A DNA stretch of 64,000 nucleotides from Ctenosaura bakeri (GCA_948474755.1 CAOLHI010000967.1:186001-250000), one strand, 5' to 3'. Shown: positions 1 to 14,223, counted from the first letter of the stretch. Numbers and translations are program-made. The notes: generated by a model not told the origin, from the letters alone.

Positions 1-1048
1 TTCAGTTTAAGTTCTGTAGTATTACAGACAAACAATGCAGTTGCACCAGTACAATTTAGATATTGCTTTCTCTTCCTCAGGAGCCCAAATACATTTAATG
101 CATGTAGGCTGCAGTCCTTTTATGGGAGCAAGTCACACTGAATTCAGGTGTTTAGCTCTGAATAAACATATACATGGGATCACACTATGTTTTGTTACCA
201 CATTTATAGGCTAAAAGTAAGTGGACGCCAGTGTTATTGTTTAACAACAACAACAGTTGGTCTTAAAAAAAACAGATTGCAGAGTTTGCACACTGCGAAT
301 TGTAATTAAAGTATAAGGGGTGCTTATTATATCAACAACTGGCATGAGTACCCCTGAGCAGCAGGTGACCCCAAACATGTGATGTCCCTAACAGCTAGGA
401 TCCTTCTTTCACTGGTTTAGTAATCTGAAAGACCAAATTGAAAGAAGCCCAGAGGCTGTATATTTCATTGGGTCCCAGGGGAAGTGTGGAATACAGCTTC
501 CTTCTGCTTTGCTGGGACATAGCCAAAAACTTTCTAGAAGCTCTGTTTCTGACAGAGGCTTGTTGAAAGGGGGTGGGGGGACAGTCTTCTACCCATTGCC
601 CATAGGACCATAAATCTGACATTTCCCACAGTTTCTTTGAGGCAATGATGTTGCTATGTCAGCAATATGTCTTGAATCTTATGCTTTGTATTGTTTGCAA
701 AGGAGAAGTCAAACTTTCAAGGGACTTCAAATGCTTTTTCTTCACTGTCCAGCAGTGGTACAAAGCCTCTGAAGATTATAAAATACATAGCTTAAAACAG
801 GATTTAGCCTTATCTTTGCTTGGGACATAAATATTCTATGTAATATGCTTTAAAAAAAAGATGGGATAAATGAAGTAAATATGAATATGCTGATCTGCCA
901 ACAAATGAAGCACTAATGGAAGAAGAGATAGAGGGAGAGAAAGGGGAATATAGTGCAGTATTCATTATGTCATATCCAAATAAACCAAACAAATAGCTAA
1001 ACAAGAGAAATACACAGTAAATCCAAATTTTAAAAAGTTAATAAAGTA

Positions 1049-1086
<38 letters not shown>
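1049..1086. repeat. Microsatellite (GT)n-(GA)n
   Basis: An uninterrupted GT run passes directly into a GA run. Confidence 0.97.
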
Positions 1087-1876
1087 TCAAGGAAGTAATA
1101 AACCTGGCAGAGTTTGTCTCGGGTGTGTTGGTGAAAAGCATTACTGAGTATTATTATTACTCCAATTTTATGTACATTAACATGTAAGTAAATACTATTA
1201 ACTTCAGTGGAAGTTTCTAAGTAGAATGAAATTGTAAGGATTGGTTCTTCAAGAAATAATTGAACATGTCAAGGCAAGTAAGAGTCAGCATGACTTCTGC
1301 AAAGGAAAGATGTGCTCTGCTAACCATTTCGAATTTTTTGAGACTGCTGAGAAGGGACATGTTTAGGTGAGGTGATCTACAGAATGCAGTACTCCTGGTT
1401 TACAGAAAGTCCCTTGCCAGAGGCTGTTAAGCACGTTAGTAGGAACTTGTTGGAAAGATATCACACAAACAAACTGGTAGCTTTCATGTTATATCATTGT
1501 TTCCTACTGTTAAACATTGGATCCTACAACAATTTGTATGGAAATCTTTCAAAACATGAACTGCATTGTGCTTCATGTGCTTAGGATTTTTCAAAACAGA
1601 ATAAAAAATAAGGAATGTATCAAAATGAAAAGCAACAAATTTTACATGAATAGAAGAGTCTGTTTCGAACAAATCCCATGTATCTCTACAGAATAACAGC
1701 ATCGTAACCATGTCTGCTGTGAAGGCTTATACCACTCTATGGAACATAGGGTTATCAGTGGTTATCAGGTATAATATCTAGAAATGCTGGATTTCTTAGT
1801 CTGATACAGACTAGATTTCTTTGTCTTGCGAGTGACCTTCCCATGAATCTAGGTGGCTACAGTTAAAGATGAAATA

Positions 1877-2364
1877 CAGTTGACCCTCCACATTTGCAGG
1901 TTTGATGTTCACGGATTTGATTATTTGCGAGTTTCTCCAACCCTTTGCCCCCCAACCTCAGGAGCTTTTCTTCCAGTATTACCTTCCATCTCAGTGGCTC
2001 CAGTCAGGCCATGCAGTCCTTTAAAAAGCCACCTCTGGTCTTCTTCCTCCTCTGCCAGCTGCCACCTGATCAGCTAAGGATGGAGTGCCACCCAATTTCT
2101 CAGTGCCACAAACCCTCTCCTAGTGTCCCTCACACACCCAAGGAAGAAAACGGGGAAGAGACAGGAAGTATAGGGCTACAATGCTGACCCACCCCATTTC
2201 CTTCTCCTTTCCCTGACCTGGTTTGGACCTTAAGTGCCCACTCTCCCTACCATGCCTCAGTCTCCTTCCCACAGAGACATACATAAACATTTTGATATTT
2301 GCTATTTTTCACCTTTTGTGAAGGTCCTGTGCCCATAACCCTAGCGAATGTGGAGAGCCTACTG
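1877..2364. mobile_element. Non-autonomous pogo/Tigger-like DNA transposon, 488 bp
   Basis: The left end CAGTTGACCCTCCACATTTG and the reverse complement of the right end (CAGTAGGCTCTCCACATTCG) form terminal inverted repeats, and both ends are flanked by TA (1875-1876 and 2365-2366), the target duplication of Tc1/mariner/pogo elements. The interior is pyrimidine-rich and shows no transposase. Confidence 0.8.
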
Positions 2365-2506
2365 TACTTAGGTAGACCATCATTCTGTTCCATTGCATGT
2401 TCGATTGTTCTATAATACTTTTCTAAAAGGTACAGTTTTCTTTGATTTTTAGTAGCAGCAGATGCATTGTGTCTCTTCTAATCTCTTTATCAACAGGATT
2501 GTAAGG

Positions 2507-2507
2507 C

Positions 2508-2538
<31 letters not shown>

Positions 2539-2558
2539 TTATTTACTTATTTATTTAT
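2507..2558. repeat. Microsatellite (TTTA)n
   Basis: A tetranucleotide run of about 12 units with one interruption. In squamates such runs often mark the tail of a retroposon; the adjacent sequence is too decayed to assign. Confidence 0.95.
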
Positions 2559-2789
2559 GGTCTTGAAAAGGTTATTGTTCAGTGCAAATGGCTTTCACTG
2601 TTCTGCATACTGGACACTCCAGTGATTTTTTTCATCAGTTCTTGACTTGTTGATTCTCTATGCCTGTGAAAACAAAAGTGCAAAGAAACAAAAGACAAGT
2701 TCACTAGGTGACAGTTAGATCAGAGTCAAATGGAATATAGAAAAAGTATTTGATTTCCCTGTACCCTGTTTCACTCTTTTTGCATCCCC

Positions 2790-2965
2790 AGGGTGATGTA
2801 TTTATCTGAAGCCTAAGCACTGTGCCCTATCAATATAACTGAGGAAGCCAGTTGTTATCCACAAAAAATTGTGGTGAAATAACTTAAGAGTATCACAAGA
2901 CATCTGTCTGTTTTCTAACCTCTTCTCGTTATACTGAAACAGACTAACATAGCTATATTTCCCTT
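2790..2965 (-). repeat. Fragment of an interspersed repeat
   Basis: The end, ACTGAAACAGACTAACATAGC, is a phrase common to a dispersed sauropsid repeat that also supplies the 60390-60500 fragment. Recognised by memory of the phrase only; class not assigned. Confidence 0.35.
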
Positions 2966-4975
2966 GACCTGTCATCCCTGTATATAAAGGATGTTGAAGA
3001 AGGTAAACTATCCCTATTGTGACACCAGGATTTCCTGTGGACTATAGCAAGTTGTTGCATAAGTAACAGTAATAGGAGTTTATCATTCATTAACTTATAT
3101 TCAGTTCTTTTTTCAGATGCATCTTTGGGTTCATGTTTCAGATCTGTTATTCTTCATATGATCTCTGAGAAAATGAAAATAATAAATTTAATTTCTTTTG
3201 TTTCCTTTTATTTGATGCACAGATTATTGGTAGTATCATTAGTGTTCTCCACTGTAATGTTAGAAAATAAAACACACAAAACTGCCGGTAGTGTTGAATT
3301 TCGAGAAACTATGTTACAAACTGATTTTAAACAATTTAATTTTCCAAAAGAATAGATAAAAATATTTATTTACTAATGTATAATAATGAGTAGCCTTTTT
3401 TCATCGTGCCACACATCATTATGAAACCTGTTGACTGATACACATCCAACCTGCCCAGCATTTGAGGTGACTTGTACATTGTATAAATTACTTCTTGGTG
3501 TGAGTTATTCTGTATAACTTAGTCTCCAAAACACTTTGTTCTGTTACATCTCCACGACATCGAGCTATGGAAACCTTTGACAAAATGATCAAAGCATACC
3601 AAAGTAACAATCAGAAAAGGATTTCATTTATAGGTCATGGATTTTCACTTCATTGTGTTAATTAAACATAAGGACTTGCATTTTACCAATAAATTAGTAT
3701 TAAATATGAATGCTAACTTGTAATAAAAGCACTTTTAATTTGATAGAATTTATTTAGCAGTATCATCTATGAAATGCCTTTTCTAAGGATCGGTTTCAGC
3801 ATTTATTTATTTAATGAACTACCTATATAAATTATTACTATAAAGCACATTTTTCTGTAGGAGGGTTTGTGAGTAGTGTTCTTTCATTATATATTTTATT
3901 ATAGACAATGATTACAGTTTTTAACATCATAATTTGCATGGATGCAGTCTCCATAATGTGAGTTTTAGGCACAGAATCATTAACTAGACTTGAACTCTTT
4001 ATCATTCTTCTGTGTTCATTAGTTGCTTTTAATATTTTAAAACAGTCATGTAATTCAAAGGAATACAAATTTCAGCCAAATGCCTTCAAAATTATCTTCC
4101 TTTCTTTTGAGTTTTTCTGTGATTTTAACACTTTAAATGTTATTTTTCCTCTCTCTGTTTCTCAGTTTTTGGTCTCAGCAGGGTATAGGATTTTCAGATT
4201 TTGAATATATTCAATACTTGGATATGGAATGTATTTAGTATCAAGGAGAACTTTAGAAGAGTGACCTAGCTTGATATAAAAATGTGATCAGGGGTTTTAT
4301 AAGAAGATATGACCACACAATTAAGCTTTAATGCAAGAATAATACACAACCAACATCAGTAACAAAAACTCAACACAAGTAAATAGTGATTTTTCATGCA
4401 AGCATCTAGTCTCGTTACTAAAATTGCCTACGTTTCTTTAGAAACTGAACAGTGGCAATTGAATATAGCAGGTTTGTTTTGTACTTCTGTTTGCTTCTTG
4501 AAACTTGCAGAACCATTCACGTATTGCAGGTTTGGTGCTGTGTGATCCTTTTGATCCCAAAATAAAAGAAAGGAAGTGCTTTCAGCTGTTAGTGTCGTGA
4601 CCAGTCTTTAAGCTAGTTGCTTAAAGGTTTGATATCTGTAATTTCCCTCCCAGACTGCAATTGTTGAACACTATATCAAGGGTTTAAGGGCAACACCTTA
4701 AAACTATTTCTTCTTTCATATGCGCTAAATGAAAAATAATGTAGTTTTTTCCCCACACACACATGTTGCCAAGCATCTGCTGCCCTTCTAGTGAGAATTT
4801 ATTTTTAAAATGGTGTGTTTCTTCACATATAACATAGTACTTTGAGCTTTGGCACAAGCTACCGTGACATATTGAAACTGCAGGATACTATTTTCTTCCA
4901 AGGTTGTAACTCCAGCTTCTTCATGAGCAACTTACCAGAAGGCTGTTTTAAAAAAAATTCTTTGGGCTGATTGTC

Positions 4976-4978
<3 letters not shown>

Positions 4979-5006
<28 letters not shown>
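4979..5006. repeat. Microsatellite (GT)14
   Basis: Uninterrupted GT dinucleotide run. Confidence 0.97.
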
Positions 5007-5009
<3 letters not shown>

Positions 5010-8000
5010 GCGGCAACAAAAGACAACCGCTATGTCTGAGCAAGTAGTTAATTTCAATTCAGTTTTCGTGTAAGCAACCTTCTGTGATGTGGTAAAATAA
5101 GGTCACTTGTGTTCTGTGGACTTCTTTGTATGTGACTTTGTATGTGCAAATGTGTAATTGGGGAATGTATACTTGCAAGAACACTGTGTGAACATCACAT
5201 GAATATCTGGGGTGTTTTGCATGCAAATAATTACAAAGCAGACCTATAAAATCAAAAGTATCTGAGATTTAGTTGGTGACACTTACTGGCTTACATACAA
5301 CCGTGAAGAAATCAGGTTGAAAGAAGGAGTGCAGTGTAGCCTTTCCCAGCGTGATGTCCTTTGAAAGTGTTGAGTTGTAAATCTCAGCATCTACCAGTTC
5401 TAACTGGAAATGACTGGAATTGTAGCATCCTATGTATTTCCTTCTTCTAAGGTTGTAATCCTGTAACCACTTACCTTTATGTAAGCATTACTTACACAAT
5501 GGATCTTACTTCTCAGTAGACCTGTGTATAGAATTATGCTGTAAGAAATATGGTAATTTGGTAGATTTTGAAAATTTATTTAAAAAATTAATAGTGTAAA
5601 TCTTCATGGGTTTTTCGTTTTTGCTTATGTGGGTATATAGCTATTATATGATTACAAAAAAAGATAAGCATGACGTTAGAACAATAACAGTTCATCTAAA
5701 CAGAATTTTTACATTATATAGTCTTTCATATTTATAGTGTTTTGATTATGTTTAAATTTATATTTTAATTATGTTCAAATTCTAGGTTATGTTAGAGAAT
5801 GTATAGCAGATCCCACTAACGTCAAAAGGTTTAGGAATTGCAGCTGCCTAAGCCAATGCTTTGCCCAGAAAACAACTTCAAGTGAATAGAATTTATTTTA
5901 AGCATTCTGACATGTTGTTCTACCCCTGTCTGACCCATATTGTGAAGTCTAGTATTAAAAATATTTCAGGAAGCAAGGCTAAGAAAGACCTTTTCCTAAG
6001 GATCATTTCCTAACAGGGTGCAAAGACACTCTGTACAGTTGCCAGTACTGGTCTAAACTGGTAAGTCCCCGGGCTTGGTTTCAGACAGTTAATTGTATCT
6101 TTATTGTGGTTCTTTGCCATTCCCACCAGAAGTATATATTGTGTGAAGATGTATACTGCTCTAACAGTAATGAGGGAAGAGGAGAGCTGATCATCTAGAT
6201 ATTTGGGGAACAGTAGAATCCACTAGTTGTTCTGTCTAGTGATTGCCAATAATACGTGAGTTCAGGTTGGTGGACAGGATGCCAGTTTAGTTACAGTATC
6301 TACTAGCAAATGCAGCTGTGTATCGGGCTCTCAATTAGCATGCCTCTTTGTATTCTGACAGTACACAATAGGCTTGGCAATTATAGTTTTGGGTGAAAAA
6401 GTAAATGAAAATGTTGAGAGGGTAGCAACGTTGACAAGTTTAAAAATTAGGAGAAGCTTTTGTTGGCCACTGTACTCCCTCCCTAGCCATTAAAATAGCC
6501 CTTCAACATAGAGCTGCCAGCAGGGATCTGGTGAAGATAAAAATGATAAAACATACTTGGCATATAGTGTGATGGAAACACTTTAGTCTAACCATTGTTA
6601 TGATGGGGTTACCGGCATATTAGTTCTAAATGAAAAAAAAGTAATCCCATTGATCTTGACCATAACTGTAAAGAGTTATTTATGTTATTTCCAGTGCTTC
6701 TCCAGGATAATGAATTTGCTCCAGCATGCCAAATAAGACCAGACTAGAGCTAAAGAAGCAAGACGACATCTGAATAAGCTCCAGCCACTTCTGCTACCCA
6801 CTTCTTACCAATGCTGTAAGCATGATTGTCTACAGAGCGTCCCCGACTATTTTGACACCCTCTCTGTTAGAATCCTGATGTGAGAGAAGTGAAGTGATGA
6901 GGCACAAACACATTGGCATTACAGACTATTCTCAGCTTTCCTTATTTGTGAACAAGGAAAACTCTGTTTTCACTTAGAACATTTTTGGTGTCTCTCCAAT
7001 GGCATGGGAAGTCAGGAAATAGGGTCATTTGAAGGACTATATGTGTAAACCCTCAATCAAAAACTCAGCTCTAGCACCTCAGATCTCTGTCTTTGGGCTT
7101 TTTCATTGTGAATAGGAAGGTATTCAAACTGTCTTATAGAGAGGGAGCTTCAAGTTAGAACTGCTCTCAGTCCATGTTAGACAGAGTATTCTTTGTATCC
7201 ATGCATGTTGTGGAATTGTAGGCATGGACAAGGTACTGTCTTTGCAAAGACACAAATAGGCAAAACAATGACAATATGTTCACTTTGGCTCATTACATAT
7301 CCAGGAAAAAAGTAGACTTGATCTAAATCCAGTTCATACAGCATTTGGAAATGATCCATAATATCTCACAAAAAATTTCTAGTAGGAAGTTTGTGTTGTT
7401 TTTCCTCATCAGTTTGATTCTGAGGTTGGAACATACTGGAGTTACCAAGTTATTCTGGGACACATGGTCTTATACATCATTTACTGTGGACTTAGCTCCA
7501 TATCCAGCCTTTCTAAACTTTGTACAAGGAGAGGAATTATTCTTTAGCAAGTTTAGCAAGACCTTATCATAAGTTGTTTTCCAATTTAAATCAGAAAGTA
7601 GCAGTCTTTCCTGTTGATAGAAACTTGCAGATTTGATGAGGAAAAGTAATTGACAGAAATAAACAAATACATGCTAACTATTGATATTCTGAATGGGTAG
7701 GAAACCATTTTGGACTCCCTTTTTGTTTTAGTTGTGGCAGCCCCATGTGAAAGAGTCCTTGTATTTCACCGTGCTAAAATATCTGGCATTTACTTGCTAG
7801 CTGGGGAAAACTAGAAAGACAATATGAGCCTGTGGCCTGTGTAAGGAACCCAGGGGATGTCATATCCCACATACTTCAAAAGCATACAGAAGTGATATAC
7901 TCCTAGCCAGAGATTCATCTAGCTGATTGCAAGAACCGACATTAGACTTCTTTTCATTTCTTGGGTGGGCTGATTAAGATACCACGATCTGGATAATAAC

Positions 8001-11000
8001 AATGGTCTGTCAAGGAAGGATTCCTCAAAGGCATTTCTATCTTTTATTATTTTGAAAGTCTAAACTTTAACACTTTAACTGACAAGGTTCCAGAAGATAA
8101 ATGGAAGTTCCATATTGGCCGTGAAGGTCTTTGTTGGCTCCATATTGACCTTGAAGATTGTTGGACTTGAATGTAATCAGAAAATTATAGTTGTGTATCA
8201 CTCTGAGAACGTGTGACACAAGACAAAGTATAAATATTTTCATAAATACATGAATAAAAATAATTACACTTTAGGACATAGCAGATTCATCCATGGTCCT
8301 GAAACTAGCAACATGAGAACAGACAGAGCAGTCTATATCCAGGGTTACTGGATTATTCTGGTAAGAGTATCATCCTCTTTGAATAGTACTTACCTACTTA
8401 CTGCTGAAAAGAATATATTTCCATCACAGGTATACCGTCTCACTTTCTATCCATATTGTTAAAAATCTTTCTAATCTTCTGCTTTCTACAAGGTAGATTA
8501 GATAATGACATTAGATGTTTGGAAGTACTTCAGACCATAAACCAACTGGAAATGAGTTCTACACATCTTCATATGGTAGGATTTATAATGCAGGTATGCA
8601 TATCACAAAGTTCCCATTTATAATCTAAATTAAAGATCAGGACTTTCTTTGAGCCATTATGTAGTCTGTGGGGCTTTACTGCTTGTACTTTAAAATGCCC
8701 CATCTTGTAGATGTAACTTTGCCCAGGAAGTTAGAGATGAATGCTGGATCAAATCTGGCCAACAAATACTGTTGTTTTTAAAAAGATCATTTTTCACAAT
8801 ACTGTGGTGGTTTTTCACTGTAATCCAAACTTTAAACCTTTGTACCAAGGTATGCAGGGAAAAGTATGCAGCCACAATTGTTTATTCGCTATAAACAGAT
8901 GTTCTACAAACATGAAGTGGAGGGTAGGAAGTTATGATTTTACAGCAAAAGATACACTAGGTGAATGGTGACAAATCATTGCCTCACTGTGCTTCATTGC
9001 TTCAGGCACTTTCCACCATAGCCTAGCTCACTTCTGGCATCAGAGTCTAGTGGAGTTAAAAATATTGTATTGACAATTTAAAAACATGTAGCTGTGTCGA
9101 TTCTGTCTAATTTGATCCTCAGACTTAAAGCATGATGTGAAGAGACTTTCCATTTCTACTACAGTACACAGCATGGAAACTCCCTTTTTCAAGAATGGAT
9201 ATTGTTCTGACGTAATCCTATATATTATTCAGAAAGGTAGGCATTCCATCCACTTATGAAAGGTCTTCAAGTCTCTCCAAGTCTCTTCAGGGTAAAACAC
9301 TCCAGGGCAGATTCTGCTGTTTCTTAATTGTGGCATGGATAATAGGAGTGTGAAGGCATCTCCCTTCTCCATATGAGCATAGTTCCAGGGCCTACATTTT
9401 AGAATATTATTACAAGTTCGGATGCTTTCCTAAATTATGGGCCACAGTTCACCTGGCAGCCATTTGGCCCTGCAGTATATCCATCATGCTTGGACTTGGA
9501 CTTCCTTATACTTCCAATGGTAGCAAAAACTTGTTGGAAGGAACAGAGTACTTCTGGATATACTATTAATGTTTCTGTTCTTAATGTGAGAATTTAGTGT
9601 TCTCTTCATTCTATTTTTTTCTTGATTTCCAAATGGGGGCACAGTCTTCATTCTAGGGTATATACTGCTTTAAGATATCCTCTATATCTGGAATGAGAGC
9701 AGAGATAACAGAGAATAGCTAGCTGGGTTCTTTCCTGTAAATTGCTCTGTTTGAATTGTTTCTGCTGTCACTCTAGTTTCCATCTAGGACAGATAATATA
9801 TACCACAAAAGATGACAAAGTTGGAAAAACTGAGGTTGTGTTTCTTAGAGAACTGACGGGAACCTGGTATCTTTAATGAAAATGAGTTTGTCTTCCCCAT
9901 ATCTGACTTTGGTTGATACTCCATTTTTTCATTTGTCTTTTGTGATAATGTTATCTGTTTTCCTTGATGCTTTGGAAGTTATCAACTAGGAAATTACAGT
10001 ATTTTTTTTTTTTTACGTTTGTCTGTTCCATACTTTGACTTGTAGAGGAACATCTATACTCATAGCATGGCAGTAAAGATTATTCAAGAAGGACATGCCA
10101 CAAGTGAGAATCCAGTTGCTTCCCTTTCTCACATTGGCCCACTCTTTTTTCTCTAAAGCATCTTAATCATAATACTTCTTAGCTTTGCAGCTATTTTGTC
10201 ACCAGTTTTCAGATTACATCAAGATTATTAATTGAAGGCAAAGCTCTAGAATACGACATCTACAATCATACCTACATTTTGGATACTATGACTAACAACA
10301 CGTCTACTGTCATTGTTTGCTTGTTGGCATAAATCACTAGAAGTCCATTCAGTATTTTACACTGATCTGTGGTGCCCATATGCAGCTGAGTTTTGATGGC
10401 TTCTAAATAGAGCAGTTCAGATATTTCAAAGCACTTGAGATTAGTATGGTGTGAAGTAATTTAAAATTATTGTACTGCAATTAATTTTGAATAACTGAGC
10501 TCTGCATATGTCTAGAAAGCCATATAGATCCAATTGGAAGCTCTCTAAAATTTTAAATGACCCAATAAATTTAAATCATGTTAGAATTCATAGTAGTGAA
10601 TAATGTAAATCAGTTGTGAGGGCAGGGTAAGAAATGACTAAGAAGACAGAGACTTAATTTCACTCTTTGTGTGTGTATGTGTGTGGCCATATGTGTAAAT
10701 CAGTTTATGATGATGAAATGTGAGCATTTAAAAGTATACAAGACTTTCTTAATCCATATGATTTATCTCACCACTCTTAATTTTTTTTTCAGATTAGGAA
10801 TCTACTATTTTGTGTGTGTATGTGTGTGTATATAGGATATATTTTTCCCTTTTCCATTATACATCATAATACAGATGACATAACTAAGCATATGCTATCA
10901 TGGAGCAAAAGGAGTCAAGATATCCTGTTCAAATTTTTTAAAAAAATTGGTTTTAACTTTGTGGCTGTTAGATGAATTCCCAATGTATTACTAACCAATT

Positions 11001-11399
11001 CAAAATTAAACGGGTCGGTTAGGACCCAAGAAATGAGGAAAGTAAGACTATCACTTAACTTGAGTACCCAGCAATAGTTGACTAGACTGTGCAAGTGTGT
11101 CTAGCTTTGATTCTTTAGTAGTAGCGATGATTATTACTTTAAAAGAGAGGTGGATTATTCTCAGTGCTCCATGCCATATTTGGGTAGAATCTTTCCTAAT
11201 AATTTGCCAAGTGATGAAGAGGTATGAATGTTCTTACCTACCATACAGCCAACATGTTCTGGCATTTGCCTCGTCTTATTTTTATAAAGCCTGTCAACCA
11301 ACTGCCTTTTCTTTTTTAAATCCCAGCCACTGAAACAACATCCTGTCCAAATGGTTGCGACTTTTTCTTGGCAAAGAGATAGAAAGTGAGTCCAAGTCC

Positions 11400-12090
11400 A
11401 GAAGTTGGGTGCTAAACAACAAAGTTGCCTGTGGCAATATTAAGTGCTTTAAGGCACAGGCTTGGTGTTGGTTCCTTGTGAGAAAGCTTATCTTGTAGAC
11501 AAACCAGCGTGGTGGAACTGCAGGAGACTGAAGGGGGGCCCCCTCAAGAGCTCCTTCCTTGAAGCTGTACCTTTCTTTTAGACAGTTGTCATTATCTTTG
11601 TCTAAAGGTCATGGCTAAATTGAATAAAAGGAAAGCTGTGTGTTCCTGTCGATGCACAAAGGCAGTATTGACTTTCCTAATCCAGTTTGCTGAGGGGTGA
11701 GAGAATTAAATTAGATATCTAAGCACAGAAATTGAGAGCCTTTGAAAACAAAGATAAGGAGACAGGCTGTATTTTCCCCCTCTTTTTTCCCTGGGAGCGC
11801 TGGGCTCACGATTTTGCAGGTGTGTCATCGGATCCATGGCTCGCATCGATCAAAACTGTGCCAATGCATATTTAATTAGCAAGGGGACCCTGGATGCATT
11901 ATGGCCATCATCCGTATATTGAATGGACTGTCAGACTTTCTGAATGCTTCCCAGCCCCCTCCCCTTGCTTTGTCGTTTGGGGAGCTTCTGCATTTTGTCT
12001 GAGCAGCTAAAAGTTTCTTTGTTTTTAGCTGCTGATGCATACAAGCCCACTGAGGAGAATACAAACAAGTAAAGTCCTAAAATGTTTATT
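11400..12090. promoter_or_regulatory. Candidate conserved intronic enhancer block
   Basis: No coding potential and no recognised repeat. The core (about 11790-12045) keeps many CpGs in an otherwise CpG-poor AT-rich intron and packs homeodomain-like (TTAATTAG), three ATGCAT POU-like motifs, ATCGATCAAA, and a perfect 11-bp inverted repeat at 12002-12012 / 12023-12033 with a 10-bp spacer. The flank has AAGGTCATGGC (nuclear-receptor half-site type) near 11607. NFI genes are developmental regulators known for conserved intronic elements. The enhancer role is inference from composition; conservation was not tested. Confidence 0.42.
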
Positions 12091-12624
12091 TTCTGTTAGT
12101 AGGAGGGGAGGACAGAAAACCTGGGTTTTAATTCCTTTGGGTAACAGATTTTTTCCCCTCGCCTTTGAATTTCTTTTTCACCCTTAAAAAAGCAGAACAG
12201 AATATAATTTAAGAATAGTTTCTTAAAAGAGGGAAATTTTTTATGACAGTTTCAATTAAGTAAAAAAATTATGTATGATACTACAAAAGAAATGTGGTCT
12301 ACTGATGAAACAAAGCGAACAAACATTTTGAAAGCAAACGTTTTAAAGTATGTTAAAAATTGGCAACATTCCCCTTCCAAAAAGAGTAGCCTGTCAGACA
12401 ATACCAGTATATACTTCATGCAAAAACTAGAATAAATTAAAGTGAATCTCAAATTTATACATTAAAATGAAGTGAAGCTCAATTTTATGTAGTTATTGGT
12501 CATCCTGTAAATAATCCTAATAATATTCTGTATAGATTTGTGTATTATAGTTTGCAATAAGGACCTTTTGTGCATAACATTTACCTTGAAGTTTCTGGGA
12601 ACCACTTTTTACAAAGCCCGACAA

Positions 12625-12693
12625 CTCAGACAAAGTATTGCTTGATAAACAGATGTAATACACAAAGTCTGCTTAGAATAAAGGGCAGCAGAC
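12625..12693 (+). promoter_or_regulatory. Duplicated module, copy A
   Basis: About 68 bp (CTCAGACAAAG...GGGCAGCAGA) repeated in direct orientation 280 bp downstream at 12905. By eye, roughly 80% of bases match, including the shared core TTGATAAACAGA / CTGATAAACAGA (forkhead-like) and AATAAA. It sits next to the candidate enhancer block. It could be a duplicated regulatory module or two fragments of an ancient unnamed repeat. Confidence 0.4.
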
Positions 12694-12904
12694 TGTGCGC
12701 ACATGTTTTGGTTTTATTCATGCTCATCAGCATAGTCTAGCTAGTTGTTTTTGCTCATTTACTTGTGGGCTGTCTTAGTACAATTTTACTGGTAAAGTAA
12801 CAAGGAGTGGGAGGTTGGGGTAGATTGGCTACAAAAGTTTGCTGCAAGGACTCTTGGGAAATATATTTGCATACATCTTCTCACAAAGGCTGACTGCTTC
12901 CTGG

Positions 12905-12972
12905 CTTAGACAGAGTGTTGCCTGATAAACAGACTTAACACACAAATGTCTGTCTGGAATAAACAACAGCAA
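12905..12972 (+). promoter_or_regulatory. Duplicated module, copy B
   Basis: Second copy of the module at 12625, same orientation, with substitutions and one single-base insertion (CACAAATGTCTG against CACAAAGTCTG). The flanks resemble each other only weakly, so the duplicated unit seems confined to about 70 bp. Confidence 0.4.
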
Positions 12973-14069
12973 GCTTTAATTTACATTTCCATTATCAAAG
13001 ATAATCTCTTTCCCAGTGTATGGGAATTAAGAATCCTCTCAGAAAAATGAGGCTGGGTTGCTGCTATTTTGCCACAATGTAGAACCTTTTTCTCAGGAGT
13101 TGATAGGATACAATATAATTGCTCAAGGACTTGGACATGAATCCTGCTAATAGTTGCAACTAGAGTAGACCTATTGAATCAATGGGGTTTATATAAATAT
13201 TTCCCCTGTCGTGTATGGCTTCAGGTATGGTTTCCATCATTAAACAGTTAATTCAGTAGAGCTATACTAGTTAGAATTAACCATCAGATTCAGATCTGAG
13301 AAGTGTCACAATACAGAAGTTAAGCATTTTGGAGGAAACAATTGAATACGTAAGTATCTACATTGCTGAGACAAAATTTGATCTAACCTAGGTTTATAGG
13401 TAGGGATCAAAAGAAAAGCTTTGTCCACCTAACATGATTTTCAAATGCCCATCTCAGGCTGTTGCTCTAGATGCTTCTTAGGAAGTAGCAGTGGAGTATC
13501 CCTAGGCATTCCATCTCTCTGAAATTTCCCTGTAAAAGCTATGCCTCATCTGAGACTGGAAGAATTTGTGTCCACCTCAGAGCTTACCTCTCTTCTGGGT
13601 CTCTAGATTAATAACTAAGGTAGCATAACTGTATGGCCGAATCTCCCCACAGGCCATTCCCCCAGCAAGCTCAAGTACCCCATTTCCCTCTGCATTCTCT
13701 CTTGAAATGGTGACCAGAAATAATGTTGCATCACTTCCTGTCACCATTTTGAAAGAAATTTGGCGGTAGTGAGAGTACTCTAATGTAAAGCCATGAAGAG
13801 TGTCCAAGGGAAATATTAACACTTGTAAGAAAGCATGAAAATGGATTTGTAACCAATGGAGATGTTTGGAAGACTGTGAGATTGATTCCCACCAACTGGT
13901 CCTGTTAATAGTCCTGCAGGCACATTTTATACTTGCTGAAACTTCCAAGTAGTCTTCAAAGTCCTTTTTAACACATCATGCCATAGTTTAGTCTGGAGAT
14001 TATCAGTTCACCATTAATAAAAGCTAGGCTTCTGTTCATCTGGGAAGAAAATTACCTTCGTGTCTCCTG

Positions 14070-14223
14070 TGGCTAATGTGGCATAGTGGTTAGAGTGTTA
14101 CATTAACACTTAGGAGATTGAGATTGAAGTCCCCATGGACCCACAAAACTCACTTAGTGACCTTGAGGTAGCTTGGTTATAGCTCCCGGGCTCATTGGAA
14201 GAAAGGTGGGGTATAAGTGAGGA

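Noticed and set aside
13577..13948. 123-codon frame on - strand
   Set aside because: No recognised domain, no splice or promoter context, and ordinary AT-rich surroundings. Weak resemblance to decayed LINE sequence is possible but could not be supported.
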